64,000 nt of DNA from Lunularia cruciata (lineage: Eukaryota > Streptophyta > Marchantiopsida > Lunulariales > Lunulariaceae), in assembly GCA_948567375.1 (NCBI GenBank), contig OX419756.1:69516333-69580332 (forward strand). Reading direction: 5' to 3'. Made by a program: the position numbers and the translations under genes. This document shows, one piece after another, positions 1 to 11,654 of the stretch (the first letter of the stretch is position 1; each line of letters begins with the position of its first letter). The notes under the pieces are model-generated. The model saw nothing but the letters and a program-made list of their open reading frames with translations, ran no database searches and had not been told where the DNA came from.

Positions 1-2013
1 CAATGAACTCTCATGGAAAAGCTTACCCTCCATTGCTTTCCTATTACACAATGGTAGCAAAATTTTGACTTACAATTTCTTAAGGTCCTTTAGAAGTTAT
101 TGCTTGGACAATTCACTTAGACCTCTTTCACTCATATGACACAAAACCGGTGCCATAATTGAGTAAGATATTTAGGATCTTCTTTTCAGAAATAGTACTT
201 GCTACTCCACGAATAATGGTATGTGAGCCGGCCTGTCTCTCACTAAGGATGATCCTTTGATGGCTATTATTTTAGCGCACCATGGACTAAGAAGACAAAG
301 AACCTGAACTCCATCATACTTCTCCAAGGCTAACACTCCAAGACTCAAGATATTGCTCACTAGAGAACTCAATGAGAGAGAGATAATTGCAAAAAAAAGG
401 ATGATGAGTATCTCCTCATCCCTTGTTTATATACTTGTGAAATGGTTATGTACTAAAGTTACTATTTACCAAAGTAACTCAAGTTACTAGGCAAAAAGTC
501 AAGTAAAGTCAAAAAGTATAAAGGAATATCCATCCATATGGGCATATTCTACTAAGCATGTGATCTTATCTTGACCCAACAACTAAATGAAAAATTCCTT
601 CACATGGGCTATCCATGGACTATAGAGGAATCTAAAACAAAAAGGCCTGCGGGCCCAAGAGTTCTCAGCTCTTTCCTCAAAGCCAAACACCTAGGAATAA
701 TACCGTGTCAACACATTAGAATCCAAAATAGTGGTGCTCATCTTTTCCACTTCTTGTAAGGCAAGGTCCACTGTATCTTGGCTATGACTAACTTAGCTAA
801 TTATGACTAATGTAGAACCATCCTTTATTTATATATATAATATCTCTCAAGTACTTGTTATACAAAGCTAAATATCACAATAACACACATGCACAACTGG
901 GTGTTAGAGGTATCCCCAACAAGCTCATAAATATTTCTTATCTTCTTGCTCTTCATTACAACCAATGCTCCTTTTGATACCTTGAGTGTTCTATTTTCTT
1001 CTCCCCACCTCCAACTATTTGAGTCCAAAGTATTTGAGTCCAAAGTGCATAGTGATATCGAATTCTTCCATAACTCAGGGAAATGCCTCAAATCAGCAAG
1101 AGTACTCACAATACAATCAAACATCTTAATGTGTATTGTACCAATGCCAATATCTTTACAAGCCATGTTGTTCCTCATTGTTATAGATCCTCCATTGAAT
1201 GGTTGTACTTATGAAACCACTCCTTGTTTGGACACATATGGTGAGAGCAACTTGACTCCAATATCCTTGAATCCTCAAATTTATCTTTGTCTAGAGGTAA
1301 CACTCTGAAAGTTATCCTTAACACCATATGACTCAACAATACTTGCTTATTGTTGACCATATGACTCAACAATACAGGATGACCCTTATCCTTGATGGAC
1401 TCAAGCCTCTTGTTGTTACAATCTTTCTTGGAATGTCCAACCTTCTCACAAATCCAACATTTGCCTTTAAAACCTACAGTTCTAGACTTAGATATTGGTT
1501 TACTCCTGATCTAATCTCTCTCTTGTCCTTCCTCTGATAAATAGAGCCTCTGGATTTGTCTTTTCTTGGTTGGTCTTTCTTGCATCCCATTGTACAATAA
1601 TGCTTAAGTGACCTCCTCATAGTTTATATCATCCTTCCCATATAGAAGAGTTGTGACCAGATGCTCATATGAAGGAGAAAGTGAAGTCAATAACAACAAT
1701 GCCTTATCCTCCTCTTCTAACTTGACCTCTATACTCATCAACTCACAAATGATTTTGTTGAAAGCATTGATATGCTCCATAATACTTTGGCCCTCCTTTA
1801 TCCCTAACATACACAACTTTTGTTTAAGATATAGTCTATTTGTCAATGACCTAGTTATATATAGATTCTGTAGTTTTGCACATAGTTTTGGTGCAGATTA
1901 CTCATTCATAACATTGTATAGCACCTCATTCATAACATTGTATAGCACTTCATCAGCAGGGTTCACAGGAGATAACTCGGTTCACGTCTTGTCCCAGATG
2001 CTACCTCCACTGC
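1..2013 (-). pseudogene. Ty1/copia gag to pre-integrase relic, split by a solo LTR
   Basis: Degenerate fragment of a Ty1/copia polyprotein read on the minus strand. From the right, 1846-1604 gives a copia Gag (UBN2-type) segment with the family pattern KEGQSIMEHINAFN and LLTSLSPSYEHLVTTLLYG. About 1475-1435 gives a CCHC zinc knuckle (CWICEKVGHSKKDC). About 1240 gives the protease start, where the usual DSG has become ESS (LESSCSHHM). 1178-915 gives the pre-integrase domain (GIGTIHIKMFDCIV). The reading resumes beyond the solo LTR at 221-1 with HMSERGLSELSKQ, typical of the same domain. Several stops and frame changes make it non-functional. The 5' end of gag abuts the tandem array at 2014, and the element leaves the window on the left, so integrase and RT are not seen. 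Confidence 0.85.
222..908 (-). mobile_element. Solo LTR of Ty3 family A inserted in the copia relic
   Basis: On the plus strand it begins TGTGAGCCGGCC and ends GGTGTTAGA, matching over its length the two 677-bp LTRs at 25699-26375 and 32810-33486, whose end is TTACA. The copia reading frame continues on both sides. The 4-bp sequence GGTA occurs at 218-221 and again at 909-912, consistent with a target-site duplication. It is more diverged than the 25.7-33.5 kb pair, so it is an older insertion. No internal Ty3 sequence is attached, which fits LTR-LTR recombination. Confidence 0.85.
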
Positions 2014-2058
2014 AGAAACGGACTCACAAATAGTCTTTAAATGTTTTATTACTCTTTG

Positions 2059-2091
<33 letters not shown>

Positions 2092-2252
2092 ACAAACGGG
2101 TACAACATTGTCATCCGATTGAACTTCAAGACAAGTGATTGTCCCCATCCGATTGACCTTCTAGACAAGTGATTGTCCCGCACTACATGTAACAGCAAGG
2201 TGTTTCATCAGAAACGGGCTCACAAATAGTCTTTAAATGTTTTATTACTCTT

Positions 2253-2287
<35 letters not shown>

Positions 2288-2472
2288 AAACTGGTACAAC
2301 ATTGTCATCCGATTGAACTTCAAGACAAGTGATTGTCCCCATCCGATTGACCTTCTAGACAAGTGATTGTCTCGCACTACATGTAACAGCAAGGTGTTTC
2401 ATCAGAAACGGGCCCACAAATAGTCTTTAAATGTTTTATTACTCTTTGCATATATATATATATATGCAAAGA

Positions 2473-2522
<50 letters not shown>

Positions 2523-3019
2523 AAACTGGTACAACATTGTCATCCGATTGAACTTCAAGACAAGTGATTGTCCCCATCCGATTGACCTTCTAGACAAGTG
2601 ATTGTCTCGCACTACATGTAACAGCAAGGTGTTTCATCAGAAACGGGCCCACAAATAGTCTTTAAATGTTTTATTACTCTTTGCATATATATATATATAT
2701 GCAAAGAGTATATATATATATAAACAAACTGGTACAACATTGTCATCCGATTGAACTTCAAGACAAGTGATTGTCCCCATCCGATTGACCTTCTAGACAA
2801 GTGATTGTCCCGCACTACATGTAACAGCAAGGTGTTTCATCAGAAACGGGCTCACAAATAGTCTTTAAATGTTTTATTACTCTTTGCATATATATATAAA
2901 CAAACTGGTACAACATTGTCATCCGATTGAACTTCAAGACAAGTGATTGTCCCCGTCCGATTGACCTTCTAGACAAGTGATTGTCCCGCACTACATGTAA
3001 CAGCAAGGTGTTTCATCAG
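2014..3019. repeat. Five-unit tandem array with embedded (TA)n tracts
   Basis: Five head-to-tail units start near 2014, 2210, 2405, 2639 and 2843, each beginning AGAAACGG and ending GTGTTTCATC. Units are about 177-234 bp; the length differences come almost only from variable (TA)n runs in the middle. Each unit contains two near copies of GACAAGTGATTGTC. Units 3 and 4 also carry a perfect inverted repeat, ACTCTTTGCA-(TA)n-TGCAAAGAGT, at about 2443-2477 and 2675-2709. Open frames in this array encode only runs of Tyr-Ile from the TA tracts and are not genes. Confidence 0.9.
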
Positions 3020-6000
3020 TTACATTTGCTCTTGCTCTTGATCAGTCATCCCCGATAACAAGCAAAACATAACAATTTCAGCCTCGGGGATATATTCAAC
3101 TTTTGGATAACTACCTGCGGACTTGAGGCTATGCAGCCAAAGAGATATTCGTGCCATGTCCCTGAAAAGGCAATGGTCTCGGAGGTACGGCTAACCATGA
3201 CTTAATTGACTTCCGGGATAAATGATTCCGTGGCCTTTTCTCATCTCCATCTTAGACTCGTACATTGCCAGCGAATCTTATATGGCCATTGCTACGATTT
3301 AAATGCTTTGACAGTATTGAGATCTACCTCAAGATTCTTGTGGTTTCAAGAGAGGAGAAAGAGTTGAATTATTTACTGAATATGGTTCTCGCTGATGTCA
3401 ATGGAATCGGAACTGAATCTATTGTAAATACTGGATAAATCCCTGGAGTCTCAAGCCCATAAATATATCGAGGTCTGCAAGTTATGCATATGGTAACTTC
3501 CATAAATGTTTGCTCATATACGTAGTTCATTGTCAAGTCGAATAAATGGATCCGGAGCACATCTGAATGTTAAAAGCTGGATCCCATATGCATGAATATT
3601 TAGAATGTCGACGTTGATTAATATTAACATCCGAAATGCATACAAAAGAAGGACATGGCGTGGAGTGTCAATCATTTTGACTGAGATCAAGGAGCTAACC
3701 CCTGAACTGTACAGTGCTCTGAGAGCTTCCAATCATTTGTTGGTCAAAGAGATTAATCGGGAGGTCACGATATTTTAGGAAATGAGTGCGGAGAGAGTCA
3801 GGGTGGATCAGAGTCAGGAAGGCGAAGCAAGTCAAAACAGTCTAACTGCAAGGATATTTGGACACATTACGTATGGGAACCCCTGTGAGGAGGTAATAGA
3901 AACCGTAAATAGAAGGATATGAAGATTTGATGATGATAGCAGGCAAGCGTAATCGTTGTACAGCTGCAGTACAGGCATGAAATATGCATAAGCTAATAGA
4001 CTCGATGGAGATTGTAATCAGGATGCACATTGTACCTAGTTCTCATCTGTCAAACGAACTGCAACTTATAAGGCAGCCGTAAGTCCAATGGCCATGGCGT
4101 CCACTGATTCAGAGGTGACTAACTTTCAATCGCCATTCCTAGTTATTGGATAGATGAAATAAATAAGCACTAACTTGAAGAAATATACGGGCGTTGTACA
4201 GAATTGTCACTTTTAAGCGTATCCATGAACTGCACTAATATCAGATACTTATAAGTATGGAAGCATAACAAGCATCTCAAGATCTTGACAATGTCCTTAT
4301 TTCTGGCCTGGGTTATTTCTCGTCCAAACATCGTGATCCAAGATGATCCAAGTTTGACCATGTACACAAGCAATGCAGTCCCACATATACAACATCTCGC
4401 GAGTACAGTGCAAAGTAACATCGTCGAGCTCTACCTAGAAAGATATTAGGAACTTCCGTTCCATGGTCAAAATAGGTTCTGCAACATATTTTTAAGGTAA
4501 GTCACTGAATACCCATATATTTGACCCCCAAAAGAGCATTGGAGATAACTGCAACAGTAACAGAACCTAGGTAGATCCGAACTGAACTATGGGCATGACA
4601 TGGAATAAGCCTCATATGCCATGATCTAGCCCTAATTGGTGTCTTCGGTTCTGAATGGAGGCACCTGTACTACAATGTCCTCTACAAATTTCGGTGACCA
4701 GATTAAGGAAACTGACATATACTCATATATAAATCGAAATGATGTAAGTGAATTGTGTACTGATTTACTGTTAGTATATATGGAAAGTCTGAGAGTGATC
4801 AGCTGATACTCAAGAGCAGCGTCAGAGGTCATCATGTCCGGCTGAGAGCTTATACTTCACAATACATCTCTTGTTCAAACATAAGAGGAAATTAAGATTA
4901 TTTTCCATCACAATCTCTGACGAACGTCTGTGAAAGGTAAATCCTGTGTCAACTCTAGATCAGGATCTAATGCAGGATTCCTTTAATCTAAGTGGTCACA
5001 TATGCACGTAGCTTGCAAAGCTGTCATGACGCCTCCACATGCTCGGGGGCACAGGTCATGTAGAAGTACTAGTTTTCTTGGGAAAGATGTACAAATGAAG
5101 TTTCTTTATCTGCACGGACCCTAACCCATTTCAACATGGGGCATGAACGGTACAGGTCCGAACAGTGCCTAGTACTGCTCACGTGCACGACTCAAGTTAT
5201 ATGCCTTGCATATCTATGTTTCTCTGAAACAGATAATCCTGATCGCGAGTGATTGCAAGTATAGAGTTACTTGTCGTCATCGACAATATGAGAACCATAT
5301 TAGTAGCAACTGATCAAAATTCAGCTGTTAGATTCTCGAACAGCATATGTACACGGTGCCGTCGGAACGCGGTGTTCTCGAACGGTTCATCTGACCAGTA
5401 ATATTCGTGATGCGGAAACCAGTGAGTCGCCTGCCAGTAACGGAGTTTCTGATTCCTTGGCATGAGACATCAGAAGGTTAACGAAAACTTCAACAGAATC
5501 TGGAGCAAATCTAGAGCTTAAGATGCAGAATCGATCACGGCTCTGCATCTAACCGAGTATGGTGTTAACGATTCCAGGGATGTTGTAAGTAGGAAATTAC
5601 AGAAAAATAATCTGAAAATTCGCAAAATCATATACAATTTCAGGTCAGGTACGTGCCTAGCACAAGATGTGGTCCTAAGATGTTCTTCCAGTAATTCAGT
5701 AAATCGTCTCCTTGTTCACGCTAAAAGCAATGATACTTAAACCGATTACCTAGAGATTAATATTACGGATGTTGGCGTAATAACCGCTAGCCACGAATCC
5801 ATGCGCCTAATCTCACTGCATAAACCGAGCAACATCTCCAGCTTCACAAGTCACGTAAAATTGAAAATATTGTTCAGCCTAAAACTAATTCCTCCAAACA
5901 CTGCCTCAACATCAGTAGAAGGGTCAACTTGAGGACAAGCACCGGGGGTATAAGTACCTCTCCTGCTAAGTATCAAGTAAATGCAGCACTCAGACCTTGA

Positions 6001-6256
6001 GTGCTTCTCATACTACCCTGCGAAACATCGCATTGCATTGGCATCGTCTGGTGGGTACCTTTGATTAGAGAAACAGATCATCGGATGAATGACTTGATGG
6101 AAACTTTGACATTTGCTCGTTTACCATGCATCCTCAATTAGTTGTACTTTGAAGATTTTTTTTTTCAGTTGCTGACACATATAGTACGCATGCACTGCAA
6201 TCTAATGATCCTTGCAGATAGCAGAACGAAGAACAACTACACGGGAATTTGCTTCA
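3020..6256. other. Prx1 upstream region, part of a multi-copy segmental duplication
   Basis: No gene recognised. From about 3060 it is homologous to 45914-47424 (upstream of a peroxidase relic) and to 50370-53567 (upstream of Prx3), with scattered substitutions and indels. Compared with the Prx3 copy, about 230 bp present at 52340-52560 are missing near 5255. Short open frames are not preserved between copies, so it reads as duplicated non-coding DNA. The homology to the 45.9 kb copy stops near 4672, within CACCTGTACTA. Confidence 0.7.
5949..5956 (+). promoter_or_regulatory. Possible TATA box of Prx1
   Basis: TATAAGTA follows a GGGGG run 308 bp before the Prx1 ATG. The same motif in the same context lies at 53260-53267, 308 bp before the Prx3 ATG. 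The long distance would require a leader of roughly 280 nt or a 5'-UTR intron. Pyrimidine-rich stretches followed by CAG occur between them, but none can be proven to be an acceptor. Confidence 0.35.
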
Positions 6257-7811
6257 ATGGGTTCTTGCGGACCCTTGTTATTTTCCGGACTCCTGCTTCT
6301 GGCAGGACTTTACACAGCTCATGCAGCTGCAGATAGTGGTCCTCTGTCCGAGACATTTTATCACTATACCTGTCCTCAAGTAACAACCATTGTTTCTAAG
6401 GTGGTCGACGAGGTTCTGGCAACCGACAAAACTATGGCTGGAGCTTTGAACCGCTTGCAGTTTCATGATTGCTGGGTTCGGGTAAGGCAACCACCATTTC
6501 TTCTCCATGTAGAGTGAGAGACAACCTGAAAGGGATGGCCACACTTGGCAAAGATTCTGGTCCAGTTCTCAAGCAATGGTTATGATTCAAAGCACGGTGT
6601 ACAATGAGTGGAAATTCACCACATTCAGACTAGCTCCAGCATTTGCTTACTTAATATCAACGCCGAACCAAGTAAGTTTGCATAGCTCAGGATTATCCTG
6701 CCGTGAGGTATTAGTTTTAAACGCTAATCCGTGTTGACAATTACAGGGTTGTGATGGATCAATTCTACTCAATTCCACCGCTGATAGTCCAGCAGAAAAC
6801 GAAGGATTTGGAAACTTCGAAATCCGAGGAATCCCTGAAATCGATCTCATCAAGGAAGCTGTCGAAAGTGCCTGTCCAGGTGTTGTGTCATGTGCAGATA
6901 TTGTTGCTCTTGCTGCACATGAGGCCACTGTGAAAGTAAGTCATCTCCTTGGGGATATCTAGTTCTCATGACCATTTAGAAACTAGTTCAAGTAAAGTGA
7001 GGTGAGGATCAAGCTTCAAAACTGCAGATTTATATTTAAGAGAACTTCTTCGCTCCACCTCATCAAGTACTGTTTACTGATATCAGGTTGGAGGTCCAAG
7101 CTGGCCAGTATATCTCGGCCGAAGAGATGGCAACGTTTCCTTGGCAGATGACGCTAACACCAATCTACCATTTCCGGTTTTGAATTTTGACCTGTTGGTT
7201 GATAACTTTGCCCGCAAAGGATTCAACGCCAGAGAGATGATCGTGCTTTCAGGTACCAGCAAAAGCTTTACTGAAAATTCTCAATTTTATGTTTATAACG
7301 TTTCTCTTCTGTTCATCATAAGATTCTGATGCACGGCGTGAAGTCAAGTGACGTTGAAGAAGAAATCTGATGTCTCTGCCCATCTATTATTCTATACTCA
7401 GGTGCTCACACCATCGGCCGAACTACCTGCAACGGTGTTGGTCCTCACATCTATAACTTCACTGGAAGCGACAACCTTAACGACACCGATCCCACTCTGG
7501 ATCCTGAATTTGCAAGCATGCTGAAAAAGCTTTGTCCCAAGGGTAACAGAAACAACACCATGTTTCTTGATTCAACTGCCACCAGATTCGACCACCTTTA
7601 TTACAAAAGTGTCATTTCAAACAAAGGAGTTTTCATCACCGATTCCGCACTTATCACCAACACTACAGGTAAAAGCGTTGTCAGTGAATTTTCAGCCCGA
7701 GGATCGACCTGGTTCGAGGAGTTCTCAGCTGCCATGGTGAAGATGGGCAACCTTGAACCGTTGACGGGATCTGCAGGAGAAATTAGAAAAACGTGTCAAT
7801 TTATCAACTAG
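6257..7811 (+). CDS. Class III secretory peroxidase Prx1 (4 exons, intact)
   Basis: Plant class III haem peroxidase, which oxidises phenolic substrates with H2O2, normally in cell wall or vacuole. Exons are 6257-6481, 6747-6935, 7087-7252 and 7402-7811, all with GT-AG introns: 990 bp, 329 residues, usual family length. The ATG at 6257 opens a signal peptide (hydrophobic LLFSGLLLLAGLYTAHA); upstream in-frame codons lack an ATG. Visible features are distal Arg and His in RLQFHDCWVR, distal Ca2+ ligands in CDGS, proximal haem His in LSGAHTIGRTTC, and all eight conserved Cys (TCPQ, HDCW, GCDG, ACPG, SCAD, TTC, LCPKG, KTCQ). Several N-X-S/T sites occur. Prx3 is a near-identical duplicate and Prx2 an inverted, broken paralogue. 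Tissue role and substrate cannot be told from sequence. Confidence 0.95.
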
Positions 7812-9625
7812 ATTAGAGCTGAGTAGTTCAACACGTCGAGAGTAAAGAACTCCCAAGATAGGCGCCGAACTCCAACTCCAGTAGTGATCTTCTCTCACAT
7901 TGAGAGAGTCGGACCTTCATTAATCGCTGGTGAGAAAGTAGGAGCTGACCTGACAGGAAGTGAGGTTCAGTCACTAGGTGACAAGGCTCTTAAAGATCGA
8001 CCTCAATAACTGGACTTGCATATCGTTGTACAAGATACTATAATTATCTGTCTCAAACCGATTCATGATCGAATCAGTTCTTTTGTTGTACATATGGGAA
8101 AATCTTAACGGAGTCTGGATGAATCAAGAGGACACAACTGAGAAGCTTGCTATTGTTAATATCCCGGCACAGTATTGCTTATAGGGAAATTCACACTTTA
8201 CAGAAGGAAACCACTGACTAATATCCCATGATGATCTCCCCTTCCTGTGTAAAATCTACTCCTGTTTTAGCAATTTGGCTGGATGAGACTCCTCTGGATC
8301 CTCGGGAGCTGGTTTACAAGACAGACGAACGGTATGATCCAGATGTCAATGGTGGAAAGACGTGTATAAGGAGTACAATGGTTGTGTATAATAGGACAGT
8401 TTTGCCATTGCCATGTCATCTGAATCCTCTTCCAATGCCTAGCTGGAAGTCTAATCCTCTTCCAATGCCTAGCTGCAGGTCTGTAACAATAGAGTGTATA
8501 ATAGACGCCCTTTTGTGGGTGGCGCCATCAAAACATTAATTGGGTAGGATGGAGTAGATACTATAACCAATTGGTTTAGAGCTTAATCTGGGGATTGTGG
8601 CTTTGCACAATTGTGGATATGCGTGATCATTTTTTAGTAGAAAGTTTAAGGGGAATCATACCAACATAATACAAGTTTGGTGTTCAGTTTGTTCATCTAA
8701 GTGCAGTTCAGCTCATGCCTGTGCAGATTTACAAGCTTCATCATTTTGTTATCCATGTTTGTGTGTATGGTCAAGTTGTGATTTTATATGTATGTATGGA
8801 TGAGCCACTATGTTGGAGACATTACTACAAGGACATCTGTGATCCTTATCATGTCTATGTCAATATTGTGTATGCTTTGTAATTTTTGGGTGGAGTAGTG
8901 GTGAGGAACTCAAAGTAAGAATGCAAGTGTTGAGGTGCAAGAAGACAATCAAGCTTGATTGGGGTGTTGGATCCCTGGGTGTTTTGAAGCATTGAGGCAA
9001 TATGCTGGCCAGCCATGAGGGTTGTGAGTGTTAGGGAAGTGCTGCATGTAACAAAAAGCCCCTCTGGTCACAAACCTATAGCATAGTGGTGGGGTATGCC
9101 TTTTGGGAAGGGTAGACTATCCTCATTTGTGTTGTAGCATGCACAATACAGGTAACTTTGAGTGAATAGACCTAAGGGGCCAATGACATTTAATATAAAC
9201 AAAACCATTATTTTAGGAGCTAATTGCCAAGATATCTTTCATGAATGTGATTTGGATGTGTGGTTTTCTTTTTTATATTGTGCCTCCATGGGATACAGTA
9301 CCCTCTTATGGGAAATGTGTCATCGATATGTTTCCATAGCTCTTGTCCAATTTGGTCAATTGTTTAGTCAGTAATTCTTTGTTCCCAAAGCATGTTTCTC
9401 CAACTTCAACCCTTGGAGCTTTGCATGATGAACTTGGGTCAACTTCACCACTCCTTCTTGAGCCTTCATCTTTTTTACAATATCCTCAACTATTATGACT
9501 ACCCATGTCCGCTCCTCATCAAGAGTATATTGGATGGATTGAACCTCCATATCCACCTCTTGATTGATTTGCACACAAAGGATGTGCTCATAATTCTTAT
9601 GGCTTGTAATGATCATGGTAAGTTT
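7812..9625. other. Prx1 3' flank and unassigned DNA up to element X
   Basis: 7812-8190 is homologous to the Prx3 3' flank (55124-55480), and 8195-8350 to 55990-56130, so the duplication extends past the gene. At 8421-8483 a segment of about 32 bp containing TCCTCTTCCAATGCCTAGCTG is tandemly doubled. 8540-9625 has no recognisable gene. A minus-strand open frame of 82 codons at 9616-9368 (with charged, helix-prone sequence such as EVQSIQYTLDEERTW) could be an old gag-like scrap, but I do not recognise it. Confidence 0.5.
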
Positions 9626-10351
9626 TGTAACACTCAGTTGTGTATGTATGTGCTATTGTGATATTAAGTTTGATATTATAAATACTTGAGAGAAGTTATT
9701 TATATAGAGATAGAAGATGATTCTACATTAGTCATGATTAACTAAAGTTAGTCATACTTAAGATAGAGGGGACCTTATTTTAGAAAAGGTGGAAGAATCT
9801 ACACTACTATTTTGGATTCTAGTGTGTTGAATTGATATTATTTTTAAGTGTTTGGCTTTGAAGAAAAAGTTGAGAAATCTTAGACCCACAAACCTTTTTG
9901 TTTAGGTTCTTTTATAGTCCAAAGATAGCCATGTGAAGGAATCTTTGACTTAGTGGTTAGGTCAAGATAAAACCACATGCTTAGAAGAATATTCCCATAA
10001 GAATGGATATTCTTTTAGACTTTTGATTTTATTTGACTTTTAACCTAGTAACTTGAGCTACTCCACGAATTAGTAACTTGGGTCCATAACTATTTCATAA
10101 GTATATAAATAAGGGGTGAGGAGGTATTAATCATTCTTTCATTTGTAAATATCTCTCTCATTGAGTTCTCTAGTGAGCAATGGTTTAAGTCTTGGAGTGT
10201 TAGCCTTGGAGGAGTACGATGGAATTGCGGTATTTTGCCTTCTTAGCCCATGGTGCATTACCATATTAGCCATCATGCCTTCTTATCCCAAGGTGCATTA
10301 CTATATTAGCCATCAGAGTTTCATCCTAAGTGAGAGAGAGGCCAACTCACA
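9626..10351 (+). repeat. 5' LTR of element X
   Basis: Starts TGTAACACTCAG and ends GGCCAACTCACA; it is the reverse-complement equivalent of the LTRs at 25699-26375 and 32810-33486 with many substitutions. It directly precedes a primer-binding-like site. No clear target-site duplication can be assigned because the far end of the 3' LTR is missing. Confidence 0.85.
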
Positions 10352-10563
10352 CTTTTGGTTCAATTGTCGGGACCTCTCTTGAAGGCAAGATAATGTTCTA
10401 CTTACAATTCTATACTAGACAAAAGGAGACCATGGGAGTTCACTTGGAAAGAACATTAGGGAAGGAGAGGGTGGAACTTATGTTAGAGAAATTGGACCTA
10501 TTTGTATATTTTGTAGTTCATTATGATGTTTTTGAGGTGATATTGTACATCTCATACACATGA
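10330..10563 (+). CDS. Leader ORF of family A crossing LTR and primer-binding site (77 aa, unknown)
   Basis: Open frame of 77 codons beginning in the last 22 bp of the LTR, crossing the primer-binding site and ending at a stop shared with the other copy (32831-32598). Both proteins align end to end without indels, sharing SLEGKIMF, LERTLG, ELMLE and VVHYDVFEVILYI. It stays open in an element whose gag-pol is full of stops. No family recognised. It may be a translated leader peptide, or a conserved RNA structure or packaging region that happens to be open. Whether it is a real protein is uncertain. Confidence 0.35.
   Translation: MRERPTHTFGSIVGTSLEGKIMFYLQFYTRQKETMGVHLERTLGKERVELMLEKLDLFVYFVVHYDVFEVILYISYT
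10356..10373 (+). other. Primer-binding site of element X (decayed)
   Basis: TGGTTCAATTGTCGGGAC starts 4 nt after the LTR. It matches the family A site TGGTTCCGTTGCCGGGAC (complement of 32788-32805) at 15 of 18 positions. That site fits the 3' end of a plant tRNA-Glu as I know the sequence (inference). Confidence 0.6.
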
Positions 10564-10593
10564 GAAAAGTTGGAGAGATTGTGTGAGGTGGAT

Positions 10594-10665
10594 TGCAAAT
10601 TTTGGGAATTAAGTTGATTTTGGGAATTAAGTTGATTTTGAGAATTAAGTTGATTTTGGGCAAAA
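10594..10665 (+). repeat. 18-19 bp minisatellite in the leader of element X
   Basis: Three consecutive copies of a unit close to TTTTGGGAATTAAGTTGA. The corresponding place in the young copy (about 32530-32570 on the minus strand) has a single unit. Confidence 0.7.
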
Positions 10666-10969
10666 CCTCAAGATTGACATCTGGATTTGAAACTTTCATA
10701 GAGGATAGCTTTGCTTATGTGTTAGGAGGAACAATTGAAATTATTTTGAAGGCTCTTACATGCATTGAGCTAGAATCTTTTGGAAGTTGATAAAGTAGAC
10801 TGTTCCATACAAACTCCATGTTCCTCACAATTCAAGAGGGTTGAGATCTCATGAATGAGAAATGTGAGAGCAACCAAAAATATGTTTGAGTATTTAAACT
10901 CATCTTAGGAACATGGAGTGTCACCAAGAGTGGAAGTTGAGGCTAGGGATGGTTTGCTAAGGGTTTGAG

Positions 10970-11386
10970 ATGATTTTAGGGGTTGATTTAAGGAAAATAG
11001 AGTTTAGAATAGAATTTGAAAAGAGTGTTGAGAGAACCCAAAAACATACACTACTTGGTAGAAATAGTGATTACAAGTACTTGTTATATGGAGAGAAGGA
11101 ACATAAGGCAAGTTCATGTCCATTGACCTTTGAGAGCAAAAGATTGAGCAAAAAGAGAGGATTACTTGACTTGGGATTGTATGTTGGACCTTCTTCACCA
11201 AGATTGGGAGTGAGGAGATCCAAGACCAAGGAGTTATGTGAGGTTTGTGGAGTGGAAGGAATTCCGAAAGGAAATGAATGTAGTGGAGTAAGAGAACTTT
11301 TGGAGACTTTGGTGAAAGATCTTGGAGAGAAGTTTAGTACAACTATAGAGAAACTACCACTTTCATCAGTTAGTTCTCAAGATTAG
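10970..11386 (+). CDS. Pre-gag ORF of element X (138 aa, unknown)
   Basis: Open frame upstream of gag, homologous along its length to the minus-strand ORF at 31982-31485 in the young copy; both end at the same SSQD-stop. Shared blocks include EHKASSCPLTFESKRL, GLLDLGL, GPSSPRLG and KELCEVCGVEG. In the young copy the first block is a CCHC knuckle (CFLCGEKEHKASSC). Here the first two Cys are Tyr, so the finger is lost. The second Cys cluster (CEVC then C about ten residues on) is kept. Family unknown; an RNA-binding accessory protein is a guess from the knuckle. Confidence 0.5.
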   Translation: MILGVDLRKIEFRIEFEKSVERTQKHTLLGRNSDYKYLLYGEKEHKASSCPLTFESKRLSKKRGLLDLGLYVGPSSPRLGVRRSKTKELCEVCGVEGIPKGNECSGVRELLETLVKDLGEKFSTTIEKLPLSSVSSQD

Positions 11387-11654
11387 TGATGGAGATAATC
11401 TTTCAACTTTTGGATAAACTATTCATGAAGGTTAGATTAATATGCACTCTAAGATTTGATGTTGCTTTAGAAATCTTAGAGTAACCTTAATCTTTCATGC
11501 TCCCTAGGGTTGATTAATATTAAATGATGTTAGTCATGTATATATGGTATTAGTTATAGAGCAAGAGAAAAGAAAAAATTCGAGAGAAAAGAGAAAGACA
11601 ATGAAGGATTAAGACAAAGAAAATTTTGGTTTACTTTGGCAAGGATGAGAAGAT

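Noticed and set aside
571..759. 62-codon frame repeated at 26035-26223 and 33146-33334
   Set aside because: It lies wholly inside the family A LTR on the antisense strand; conservation follows from LTR identity.
1963..3006. Set of similar minus-strand ORFs with MLLHVVRDNHL and YIYIYI runs
   Set aside because: They are the tandem array read six times; the Tyr-Ile runs are (TA)n. No coding value.
2014..3019. Array resembling a CRISPR at first sight
   Set aside because: Units are about 200 bp, repeats and spacers are not distinguishable, and the genome is a plant's.
6212..6256. Upstream extension of Prx1 by 15 codons (and the same for Prx3)
   Set aside because: It starts at TTG, not ATG; the ATG at 6257 begins a proper signal peptide.
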